A stretch of DNA of 33,405 nucleotides from a virus. The DNA lies in IMG/VR virus record IMGVR_UViG_3300017776_003433, positions 1 through 33,405 of that record. The stretch is one strand, 5' to 3'. Each line of letters opens with the position of its first letter. Within the stretch, counting starts at the first letter, position 1. A program made the translations under genes and the position numbers. Shown here in pieces: positions 12,996-20,165 of this stretch. A model generated the notes under the pieces. That model saw nothing but the letters and a program-made list of their open reading frames with translations. It did not search any database and had not been told where the DNA came from.

Positions 12996-15900
12996 TTACC
13001 CTAGCAACCTAAAGTTTCTTCTAATCGATCTTGTGCTAAAGCCCCACTGTTCACTGTAGTCTAGTTTAGCCATATAGGGCTGGTTAACATAGATTGTATC
13101 ATTCTCGGAGGGATTCCAACACTTGATATCTACCATAGCATTGTTTGAGTCCACAACCTTGAGAATCCAATATTCCTTACCTTTAGTTGTTTTCTTCTTT
13201 AGCAACTTGCGCGGAACAAACCACACTAGTAGTTGATCATCTTGACTAGACTCTACGGACATCGCAACCTCGTATTCAGAGATGGGTACGACTGGCAACT
13301 GTTCTAATTTGATACGAATTGAATCACTCATCACCAAGTCAAAAGGAAAGATACCTGTTAGATCTGACTTCTGAGATATTAACTCGTCTTTGGAGAAGTC
13401 ACCTTCTGCTTTGTATAGTTCTATATTCTCTCCGAACTTCTTCTTATTCTTAGGGCGATCAACAACTACAGCACTCCAGAAGTGTTTCATTCCATTGAAT
13501 CTGACATCCATCAAATGATCACACGCTCCAGCCCTCACAAGCACATCTAAAGCCTTCTTGTTAAGTTTGCTATACTTGACGTCAGGGTTGAACAGAAAGT
13601 CCTCTACAGTGTGAAATGGGCGGTTATTAACCACCTGTTCCATAGCAGAGTCTCCTAGTCCTTTGATGGTAGTCAAAGGCTGAAGAAGAGAGTTATTCTC
13701 TTTGTCATACTCCCACTGTTTACCAGAGACATTAACATTCAGTTTGGAGATTGTATACCCCAGAGTCTTCGCAGTAGCAATAGCAGATTCTTTCTTCTTG
13801 TCCGATACTTTGTCCAAGTAAGCAGCAAGCCATTCGCCCTCATGATAAGTCATGAGCCAAGCACACTGATAGGATATGATTGAATAGCAAACAGCATGAG
13901 ACTTATTGAAACCGTAGCCTGAGAAGTACTCAAAGTTCTGCCACATATCAAGAGCATCTTTACGGCGCATACCTTTGTCCGTACAGCCTTGGATAAAACG
14001 ATCTCTGATGTCGTACTTGAGTTCTGCACCTTTACCAGTACCTTTCTTTGTCAAGAGTTTACGAAGTAGATTGCCCTCATCAAGAGAGATGTTCTTACCC
14101 AACTTGTGAGCCAACAGAGCAATCTGCTCTTGGAAGATAAGGAAACCATAAGTCTCACCAGTTACTTGCTTTACAATATTGTTCTCGTAGAACACTTCAT
14201 GTGGAGCATCTTTAGCCTTAACATAATCTTCATGCACACCTGCCGATAGTGGGCCGGGGCGGAAGATAGAAGTGATAGCAGAGATGTCAACAATGTTACG
14301 TGGCTTGACGGACTTACAGAAGTTCTGCGCTCCTGACTCTGTGAACTGGAAGATACCTGCCCACTTACCTTGATGGAAGACATTCTCATACACTCTACGA
14401 TCTTCTAAGTCTAGGTTAGATGGATGTAGGTGCTTATTGTAGAATGCTTTGACTTCTTGGAAAGATGGATTGGCGTTACCTTGCTTCTTGAGGATGCGCT
14501 CGATACAACCCTGAATCATACGAAGCGTAGTAAGCCCAAGCAAGTCAAACTTAATGAAACCCATAGGCTCAAGTTGTCGGACGTTCTGCCCTTCACTCCA
14601 AGGAGTTTGGATGACACCTCCTGACTGAATCAGTGGCATGTGACTGTCTAAGTCTTCTGCGATCACAACACCACCAGCATGACGAGAACAAGAGCGATAC
14701 TGCCCTACCATAGACTTGACGTGCTTCTCAACCTGTGGATACTTTTTGAGGAAAGCCTTGAGAGTCGTAGAGAACTCTAGCACCTCTTCCCAATTTGGAA
14801 TATAAAGCCCTGCTTTGATGCCGTGCTTTTTCTTGGCGAGAGGTGTTGCCTCTGTAATCATCTTGCCAGTAACAATATTAACTTCTTTAAACTCGATGTC
14901 ATACATCTTTGAGATGTCTTTGATAAGAGACTTGAGTTGAAGTGTGTTCCAGTTAGAGATAGGAGCAACACAGTCTGTCCCCCATTCTTCAATAAGGTGA
15001 TCCTTGAGTTCCATAGGTTCTGCCACATCGTAGTCAATATCTGGATAGTCCTTAGCATCTTTACGTAAGAAGCGAGAGAACAGTAGTCCATACTTGAGTG
15101 GATCAACTTGTGTGATACCCAAGGCATAGGCAACTAGGGAGCCAGCAGCAGAACCACGTCCAGTACCAGTAAGCATCATATTGGATGCCTTGTCAGATAC
15201 AGCCTTCATAGTCAAGAAGTACTTGGAGAAGCCGCGCTCTGATATGACTGACAACTCTTCATCGACACGCGCCTTATACAATTGTGCAGTCTTTTTATTA
15301 GCCCTGTCTTGTTCTACTAAGATATTGAACAAACCTTCAGTCGTAAGTCGTCTGAGGTATTCATCTTCTGAATATCCGGCAGGTACAACAAAGTTAGGAA
15401 GTCGAACAGTATTGTCTGGTAAGAAAGTTTCGATTCTTTTAAAAGCAATATTCTCTGTCTCTTTGATAGAATCTAGAACGATTTGATCATCATACTCTAC
15501 ACCACACTCTTGTGAGTAGCGCTTGTATGATTCCCACATTTGTTCGGCATTCTTAGGATAGAGTTCACACTCTAGTTCCTGAATTTCAGCAGGTAGAGAC
15601 ATATCTAGCCACTCTGGCTTAGATCTACCAAGCCAACCAAGTCGCTTGTACAATTCTCTATCTTGCCATGCTTCAGGAGTAGGATAGTGAGAGTCAGCAG
15701 TAGAGATTAGTTTAAGCCCTCTCTCTTTGTGCATCTCGATTATATAACGATTAAGTTCATGCTGTTGAGGTACTCGGTTCCATTGTAACTCTCCGTACCA
15801 CCTGTCGCCCAAGATAGATTGGAATCTGTCTGTAAGGCGACGCATCTCATTCATGACTGCTTCTTCACCTTCTTCGTGCATACTCCAATAAGCACCTGCA

Positions 15901-16463
15901 TATACTCCACCAAGACAAGCAGAAGCGGCGATAACATCCTCTCCATACTTCTCTAAGAGTCCGAAATCGACTCTAGGCTTTCGATAAAAGTAATCGCCCT
16001 TGTGTGACTCGGACACCATCTTGAAGATGTTGTTAAGCCCCTTCTGGCTCATAGCAATAAGAATGAGATGACGAGAACGATTAATATCAGAACGTCCTTT
16101 GGACTTAGACTCCCCTTCTGTTTCGATTGAGATTCCTGATGAATCGTCTTTGATTTCTTTCTTGCGTTTCTTGTCTGCTTTTGCTTGATCATACTTCTCT
16201 CTCCATTCTACTACGTCTTCAATAAAATAAGCCTCAACGCCAAAGATTGGCTTGAAGTCTTTTCCTGCTTCTTTCATCTTCTTGGCGTGGAGTACCTGAT
16301 AGGCAAATCCATTCATGTTGCCGTGATCTGTTAAGGCAAGTGCTTTTGAACCGTTGGAGTTGGCATAATCCATGTGATCCTGTGGATAGCCGAAGCCATC
16401 GAAAGGAGAGCCAACTCCAGAATGTGCGTGTAAATTAACGAAATCGATATTCTTGATATCCAT
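12996..16463 (-). CDS. dnaE: DNA polymerase III alpha subunit (DnaE type, C family)
   Basis: 1155 residues, close to bacterial DnaE length. The PHP domain (about 5-280) keeps its metal ligands: HAHS (12-15), TDHGN (45-49), GVEAY (75-79), SRHLI (about 130), SACLGG (181-186) and TADSHY (255-260). Metal-dependent PHP proofreading is therefore possible. The palm has GTGRGSAAGS (433-442) and the catalytic aspartates D475 and D477 (PDIDYD), with D640 in KFDLLGL. SRHAGGVVIA (593-602) and GFNKSHA follow, then a C-terminal OB-like region. It should be the main replicase, with primer synthesis and clamp from elsewhere. Promoter copy 7 and TAGGGAGGTT lie upstream. Phages more often carry A- or B-family replicases. 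Confidence 0.97.
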   Translation of the reverse strand: MDIKNIDFVNLHAHSGVGSPFDGFGYPQDHMDYANSNGSKALALTDHGNMNGFAYQVLHAKKMKEAGKDFKPIFGVEAYFIEDVVEWREKYDQAKADKKRKKEIKDDSSGISIETEGESKSKGRSDINRSRHLILIAMSQKGLNNIFKMVSESHKGDYFYRKPRVDFGLLEKYGEDVIAASACLGGVYAGAYWSMHEEGEEAVMNEMRRLTDRFQSILGDRWYGELQWNRVPQQHELNRYIIEMHKERGLKLISTADSHYPTPEAWQDRELYKRLGWLGRSKPEWLDMSLPAEIQELECELYPKNAEQMWESYKRYSQECGVEYDDQIVLDSIKETENIAFKRIETFLPDNTVRLPNFVVPAGYSEDEYLRRLTTEGLFNILVEQDRANKKTAQLYKARVDEELSVISERGFSKYFLTMKAVSDKASNMMLTGTGRGSAAGSLVAYALGITQVDPLKYGLLFSRFLRKDAKDYPDIDYDVAEPMELKDHLIEEWGTDCVAPISNWNTLQLKSLIKDISKMYDIEFKEVNIVTGKMITEATPLAKKKHGIKAGLYIPNWEEVLEFSTTLKAFLKKYPQVEKHVKSMVGQYRSCSRHAGGVVIAEDLDSHMPLIQSGGVIQTPWSEGQNVRQLEPMGFIKFDLLGLTTLRMIQGCIERILKKQGNANPSFQEVKAFYNKHLHPSNLDLEDRRVYENVFHQGKWAGIFQFTESGAQNFCKSVKPRNIVDISAITSIFRPGPLSAGVHEDYVKAKDAPHEVFYENNIVKQVTGETYGFLIFQEQIALLAHKLGKNISLDEGNLLRKLLTKKGTGKGAELKYDIRDRFIQGCTDKGMRRKDALDMWQNFEYFSGYGFNKSHAVCYSIISYQCAWLMTYHEGEWLAAYLDKVSDKKKESAIATAKTLGYTISKLNVNVSGKQWEYDKENNSLLQPLTTIKGLGDSAMEQVVNNRPFHTVEDFLFNPDVKYSKLNKKALDVLVRAGACDHLMDVRFNGMKHFWSAVVVDRPKNKKKFGENIELYKAEGDFSKDELISQKSDLTGIFPFDLVMSDSIRIKLEQLPVVPISEYEVAMSVESSQDDQLLVWFVPRKLLKKKTTKGKEYWILKVVDSNNAMVDIKCWNPSENDTIYVNQPYMAKLDYSEQWGFSTRSIRRNFRLLG

Positions 16464-16468
16464 AAAAT

Positions 16469-16516
16469 AACCTCCCTAGTCATATGTTGTGTATATATTA
16501 TACGATTAGGGAGGTT
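16469..16516 (-). promoter_or_regulatory. Perfect 10-bp anti-SD inverted repeat spanning promoter copy 7
   Basis: AACCTCCCTA in the promoter spacer (16507-16516) is the exact reverse complement of TAGGGAGGTT (16469-16478), the ribosome-binding site of dnaE. The loop is 28 nt. With a predicted start near 16490, local transcripts carry only the ribosome-binding-site arm. Read-through transcripts carry both and could hide it. Confidence 0.7.
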
Positions 16517-16527
16517 GATTTATTCAG
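16494..16527 (-). promoter_or_regulatory. Phage promoter copy 7 (dnaE)
   Basis: TGAATAAA, a 16-nt spacer ending in TCG, then TATAATATA. It lies in the 70-nt gap before dnaE. Confidence 0.85.
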
Positions 16528-16533
16528 AATAAT

Positions 16534-16923
16534 TTATCGATTAATCTCTCGATTTGATGCCTCTACTGCACCTTTTAATTTTGATGATATTCCATCAATC
16601 TTTTGATTGATTCCGGAATCAGGTGTCGATGCTGAGCCTGCCAAAGAATATTGACTGCCATCGAAATATACCAAAACTTCTTGCGGAACACTACCGCCAA
16701 AATCGATAACCAATGCTGAACGAGCGCCATCTTTTATAGCCTTTAGTCTTCCGGCTTTCAAGCCAGATACCTCAAAAGCCTGAGATGCTGCTTCTCTAAT
16801 TCTCATGCTAAATTTTTCTAATTCAGGAGAAGAATCAATCGCTCCAGACTTTTCGTTCAATACTTTGTTCGACTCTTCCTTAGTGTACTTTTTAAAGTTT
16901 TCCATTAATATTTTCATTTTCAT
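16534..16923 (-). CDS. Small tagged phage protein, packaged-protein candidate
   Basis: 129 residues. The first 25 (ILMENFKKYTKEESNKVLNE) form an amphipathic helix ending in LNE, similar to short N-terminal tags on other small proteins in this window and to T4 capsid-targeting sequences cut after LxE. The remainder is a compact alpha/beta region with an ALVIDFGG strand, a YFDGSQYSLAGS turn and a C-terminal helix. GGAG lies 8 nt before the ATG. It is the last gene of the set starting at 17358, ending before dnaE. The function is unknown; virion packaging is inference. Confidence 0.65.
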   Translation of the reverse strand: MKMKILMENFKKYTKEESNKVLNEKSGAIDSSPELEKFSMRIREAASQAFEVSGLKAGRLKAIKDGARSALVIDFGGSVPQEVLVYFDGSQYSLAGSASTPDSGINQKIDGISSKLKGAVEASNREINR

Positions 16924-16943
16924 TGTAATTTCTCCTTTAATTA

Positions 16944-17276
16944 TTACATATTGTGGACATATGTGTTGTATACATTGTCATTTGTTCTGAATCTGTCCAT
17001 CATGACAGGCTGATCCAGATCTTCTGGTGGTTTATTCATATTCGCAAAAATTCTATCAGCCAAGTCTTTTCCAATTGAATATTTTCCACTAGTTTGATCT
17101 CCGATAATATTCAAGAAATATCTAGGCTCACCAGAATTAGAAGATCTGACATAAATTGTAAAATTCTGTCCTGCTTGTGTTCTTCCGTCTCTTTCGTATT
17201 CAGGGCCTTTGCCTTCTAGTACTTTGTTCAACTCTTCTTTTACGAGTTGCTTGATATAAGATTTTGTTACTTTCAT
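16944..17276 (-). CDS. Small tagged phage protein with YIKQLVKEEL N terminus
   Basis: 110 residues. The N-terminal KSYIKQLVKEELNKVLE (5-21) is nearly the same as that of the protein at 24447-24713, although the rest differs. The remainder alternates beta strands (NFTIYVRSS, RYFLNIIGDQ) and ends in a polar Asn-rich tail. AAGGAGAAT precedes the ATG, as for the cysteine-rich peptide just upstream. The tag with a following VLE-G boundary suggests targeted packaging into the head and cleavage by a maturation protease (inference). Confidence 0.65.
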   Translation of the reverse strand: MKVTKSYIKQLVKEELNKVLEGKGPEYERDGRTQAGQNFTIYVRSSNSGEPRYFLNIIGDQTSGKYSIGKDLADRIFANMNKPPEDLDQPVMMDRFRTNDNVYNTYVHNM

Positions 17277-17298
17277 TTTAAATTCTCCTTAAATTAGT

Positions 17299-17358
17299 TT
17301 AACAACATTTTTCGCATTCACATGCACAACATTCACAGCAGTTACAATTTTTAGACAT
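17299..17358 (-). CDS. 19-residue cysteine-rich micro-protein (metallothionein-like)
   Basis: A 19-codon frame starts at the ATG at 17356-17358 and ends with TAA at 17299-17301. Nine of 19 residues are Cys (positions 5, 7, 8, 10, 11, 13, 15, 18 and 19), spaced as CxCC, CC, CxC and CC, with acidic residues between. AAGGAGAAT lies 9-10 nt upstream, the same leader as for the next gene, so translation is well supported. Such spacing suits binding of Zn or Cu ions or an iron-sulfur cluster. It could be a metal buffer or donor for zinc proteins such as the gp32-type SSB. The assignment rests on composition only; no homologue is claimed. Confidence 0.65.
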   Translation of the reverse strand: MSKNCNCCECCACECEKCC

Positions 17359-17391
17359 AATGTGATTCTCCTTAAATGATTGATTTTCAGA

Positions 17392-17400
17392 ATAAATAGT
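17392..17400 (-). promoter_or_regulatory. ACTATTTAT motif, candidate second promoter class
   Basis: ACTATTTAT on the minus strand lies about 34 nt before the cysteine-rich peptide. The same 9-mer precedes the other YIKQLVKEEL-tagged gene at 24735-24743. Two copies are few, so it may be chance. Confidence 0.25.
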
Positions 17401-17415
17401 TAATTAATTTGTTAA

Positions 17416-18303
17416 TCACTCAAATTCTAATAAAGATTTTTTATATTTCGATGGCTCTATCCACTTCTCCACAACTGGCTTGTCTATGTTGACGTCAGAA
17501 TTCGCCCATTGCCTGTATCCGTCAAAAGATGTAGCATTGAAATAATAAGGAAGATCAAGTGTCGTAGCATCTTCTCCAAGTTGACAGAACACGTCTTCAA
17601 GTTGAAAATGTCTGCCACTCCATCTCTCTTCTGCAGGGAGAAGTTCTCTAGGAATTCCTTCTTCGTTCTTCTTACCTCCGGGAACATATCTGCCAGTACC
17701 TTCTTTACGAACCCATGCACGACAATTTATGAAATCTTCCTCGTTGAAAGTAAAACCCATCATCTTGCCCTGCTTGATTCCCTCACCTTCAGAAGTAATC
17801 CTGAACCTTTTATGAGTAGAGATTGGCTTCCTGTATTCCCTAACTATCTCTGGAGGGTACAGGCTCCAAGGAAAGGCAACATAATACATACTAGGCACTA
17901 TCCACTTAGAAAGTTGATTAGACACCCTGTAAGCCATATATGCGCCCTCTATGATACTCCATCCATAAGAATCACGCTTGTTTCTATTCTTAATGTCGAT
18001 AGAAGTAAAGTAAATTGGAATCATTGTTCTTTTGGCAAATCTGTCTGGATCCATTGGACGATGATAATTGACAGGATCATAAACATAATCCCCTATCACC
18101 TTTTTAAACATTGGCTGAATGTCCGGATCAGCCACAATCCATATTGTCTCACATCCTGCCCAAGCACATTCCATGATTGCTCTGTGTATCATCAAATAGT
18201 TGTCATTCACAGGCAAAAGGCATGGGTGATAGGGCAAGTTATATTGTAACGGGATTGAAGACAATGGTATGATACCTGCTAAATGAAAATTAAGATTACT
18301 CAT
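17416..18303 (-). CDS. Conserved phage protein, divergent nucleotidyltransferase-like N terminus
   Basis: 295 residues from the ATG at 18301-18303; a longer TTG start is less likely. Residues about 7-60 (LAGIIPL, LPYHPCLLPVNDNYLMIHRA, CAWAGCETIWIVAD) follow the order of sugar-nucleotide pyrophosphorylases, which have LAGG, PKPLLPV and AGxxxIxIVT. The Gly-rich GTR loop is missing, so catalysis is doubtful. Later features include GWSIIEGAYMAYR, an aromatic-rich stretch and several WxxP turns. It overlaps the upstream gene by 8 bp and both are probably made together. The role is unknown; a sugar-nucleotide or RNA-end function would be guesses. Confidence 0.6.
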   Translation of the reverse strand: MSNLNFHLAGIIPLSSIPLQYNLPYHPCLLPVNDNYLMIHRAIMECAWAGCETIWIVADPDIQPMFKKVIGDYVYDPVNYHRPMDPDRFAKRTMIPIYFTSIDIKNRNKRDSYGWSIIEGAYMAYRVSNQLSKWIVPSMYYVAFPWSLYPPEIVREYRKPISTHKRFRITSEGEGIKQGKMMGFTFNEEDFINCRAWVRKEGTGRYVPGGKKNEEGIPRELLPAEERWSGRHFQLEDVFCQLGEDATTLDLPYYFNATSFDGYRQWANSDVNIDKPVVEKWIEPSKYKKSLLEFE

Positions 18304-19108
18304 ATATTTCTTTGTCCATAATATCAAAATCAATAATGTGCTCTAAAGAGTCCTCCATCCTATTCATAATGGGTGATATTTCTCTTTTACCCAGTGTTAA
18401 GTTAAAACTCTTTTCTATATTCCAGAATATAGAATTTTGCACCTTAAGTCTAGTTGCTGTTTGGCTGTATTTCCACACGTCTAAATTCTCTTCAGTTATT
18501 ATTGACTTGGCACATACTTTATATTTTCTTCCCTTGTCTTTGAAAAATATTGTTTCAAAATTCAAAGTATCTAAAAAATCACAATCTTTTGATGTGAACA
18601 TATCTGTCTTGAAGTCATAGATTTTGTCCAATTCTATGTAATCGTTAACCATGTACACCTTTTTTCCAAAAGTATGCTTTGCGTAGTCAAACAGCAAAGT
18701 ATTGCCTGAGTAGATATTGACAACCTTGTTGTCTGCTCCAACTGCAAACATACGTATATTGTTGCCAACCGGTACAGGATCTGTGAAACTGTTTTTATAG
18801 AAGCCATACATTGGCATTAAACCCATGATTCCCAATCGATAAGCCATAATATTCCAAAGTTCTAGCCTTTGCATTCCTCTTTTCTCTTTCTTGCCTGAGA
18901 GTAAGTTGTACTCTCTGGACTTATTTTCCACTTGAATACCCGACAGATCCAGCCCATAAGGTAGATGGTGATGTGGTAATGGCTTATGTCTTTCATCGAC
19001 AAAGATTGGTATTTGATATTTATAAGCAGTTACCATCGCTTGAACTGTGGTTCCGATTATTACCTTGTCGAAGTAAAGATCTGTATCACGATGAGGACTT
19101 GCTTTCAT
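18296..19108 (-). CDS. Conserved phage protein of unknown function, Rossmann-like start
   Basis: 270 residues. The N-terminal YFDKVIIGTTVQAMVTAYKYQIPIFVDE (about 12-39) reads as strand-turn-helix-strand with a GTT turn, resembling a nucleotide-binding fold without a complete GxGxxG. A central segment (GLMPMYGFYKNSF, about 97-109) and several Lys/Asp-rich strands follow. No catalytic motif is recognised. It follows thyX with a 23-bp overlap and precedes the nucleotidyltransferase-like gene with an 8-bp overlap, so these probably act in the same expression unit. Confidence 0.55.
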   Translation of the reverse strand: MKASPHRDTDLYFDKVIIGTTVQAMVTAYKYQIPIFVDERHKPLPHHHLPYGLDLSGIQVENKSREYNLLSGKKEKRGMQRLELWNIMAYRLGIMGLMPMYGFYKNSFTDPVPVGNNIRMFAVGADNKVVNIYSGNTLLFDYAKHTFGKKVYMVNDYIELDKIYDFKTDMFTSKDCDFLDTLNFETIFFKDKGRKYKVCAKSIITEENLDVWKYSQTATRLKVQNSIFWNIEKSFNLTLGKREISPIMNRMEDSLEHIIDFDIMDKEIYE

Positions 19109-19838
19109 TTTTTATCTTCCTATATGCTCCAACAGTAACTGGAAAGAGATCTGTTGCTATCTCTAGGCATGCATCTGCTACCTTCTGTATCTCCCACTGT
19201 GCTCCTTCATGAGTTCTCAAATCAATAAACTTGAGTAAATTGCTGAGGTTTACTGTTCCGTAATATTCCGTATATAAGTTCTGAGGCAATACTCCTCTAG
19301 CCTGTTCTCTACAGACTCCGGACTCTATCAACTTATCAAAAAAATCTAGAGACTGCTTATGCCATGATTTCATTGCATCAGAAGCCGAGATGTAGGAGTC
19401 GATAAATTGAGGTGCGATAGTAGGGTTAGCAGTGTCATTCTCATTTGAAGCCTGCCTATTACTTTCATGTTGAGTTCTGAACTCTAGCGGCTCATAAAAC
19501 TGGAGATTCTTCTCAGTATAACGTCTGCTAATCTCGTTATAACTCCAAGTGCGGTGCCTATGGTGCTGAGAACGAACAAACAGAGGCACGACGAATTTAA
19601 AAGTAATAAGATTATGCTCAAGTGTTGATGTGTGGCGATGTCTAATAAGATAGTTGATAAGTCGCTTGTCTCTTCTATCGAGTTCGGACTTCTCGATACC
19701 AAAAGAAACCCTTGCAGAGTTAACAACAGTGATGTCGCTGCCCATATAATCAACAAGGCTAACTGAGCCAATATTGTCTCCGTAAGTAAAAATCGTTCTG
19801 TTATATACATTATTTTTGTTATCACTTTCATTCATCAT
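19086..19838 (-). CDS. thyX: Flavin-dependent thymidylate synthase
   Basis: 250 residues. The ThyX signature RHRTWSYNEISRRY is at 94-107, matching RHRxxSxNExSxRY. CREQARGVLP (about 173-182) and a C-terminal RTHEGAQWEI block are further family marks. It converts dUMP to dTMP using FAD, NADPH and methylene-tetrahydrofolate. It fits with dUTPase and RNR in one dNTP pathway. Two consecutive ATGs overlap the stop of the GroES-like gene (GTATGATG). GGAGG spacing slightly favours the second (19835). A glutamine/asparagine-rich insert (about 119-140) is longer than in many homologues. Confidence 0.97.
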   Translation of the reverse strand: MMNESDNKNNVYNRTIFTYGDNIGSVSLVDYMGSDITVVNSARVSFGIEKSELDRRDKRLINYLIRHRHTSTLEHNLITFKFVVPLFVRSQHHRHRTWSYNEISRRYTEKNLQFYEPLEFRTQHESNRQASNENDTANPTIAPQFIDSYISASDAMKSWHKQSLDFFDKLIESGVCREQARGVLPQNLYTEYYGTVNLSNLLKFIDLRTHEGAQWEIQKVADACLEIATDLFPVTVGAYRKIKNESKSSS

Positions 19839-20104
19839 ACCTCCAGTAGTAATACTAAATAGTTTTCAGAAACAATATGGTACGTTTCCGAATTTATCGA
19901 TATATCCTCAATCATCGAAGTCTCCACATAAGCATCGCCAGAATATTGTTGTTTGCAGTCATCTGCACATGCAATAATCTGCACTCTAGTAAATCGTTCA
20001 ACCTCTTGTGGTTTGAAAGAAGTTGGCAATATAAAAGTGGTTGCCACTTCCTCCTTCTCTACAACTGGCATTTCTACCAATAAATGTCTATTGACTGGTT
20101 TCAT
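19835..20104 (-). CDS. GroES-like co-chaperonin
   Basis: 89 residues, the size of GroES. The N-terminal KPVNRHLLVEM and the C-terminal ETYHIVSENYLVLLLEV match the barrel-closing strands of GroES (the KPLxDRVLV and ExxxxxxENDILAxVE types). Between them, EEVATTFILPTSF (about 18-30) sits where the mobile loop with its hydrophobic IVL contact lies, with FIL in that place. It would cap a GroEL ring, either the phage one at 3357-4934 or the host one, as T4 gp31 does. Identity is low, so the call rests on pattern and size. It has its own promoter (copy 8), and its stop overlaps thyX. Confidence 0.7.
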   Translation of the reverse strand: MKPVNRHLLVEMPVVEKEEVATTFILPTSFKPQEVERFTRVQIIACADDCKQQYSGDAYVETSMIEDISINSETYHIVSENYLVLLLEV

Positions 20105-20112
20105 AAAAAAAT

Positions 20113-20146
20113 CCTCCTCTTTGTATATATTATACGTCTGAGGAGG
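20113..20146 (-). promoter_or_regulatory. Anti-SD inverted repeat spanning promoter copy 8
   Basis: CCTCCTC in the promoter spacer (20140-20146) is the exact reverse complement of GAGGAGG (20113-20119), the ribosome-binding site of the GroES-like gene. The predicted start near 20122 separates the arms. Confidence 0.6.
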
Positions 20147-20158
20147 TTGTTTTATTCA
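20126..20158 (-). promoter_or_regulatory. Phage promoter copy 8 (GroES-like, thyX)
   Basis: TGAATAAA, a 16-nt spacer ending in ACG, then TATAATATA, located between the RNR stop and the GroES-like start. Confidence 0.85.
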
Positions 20159-20165
20159 TTGGAAT

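Noticed and set aside
17509-18249. 246-codon plus-strand frame
   Set aside because: It is fully antisense to a conserved-looking gene with good start signals, and has no recognisable domain.
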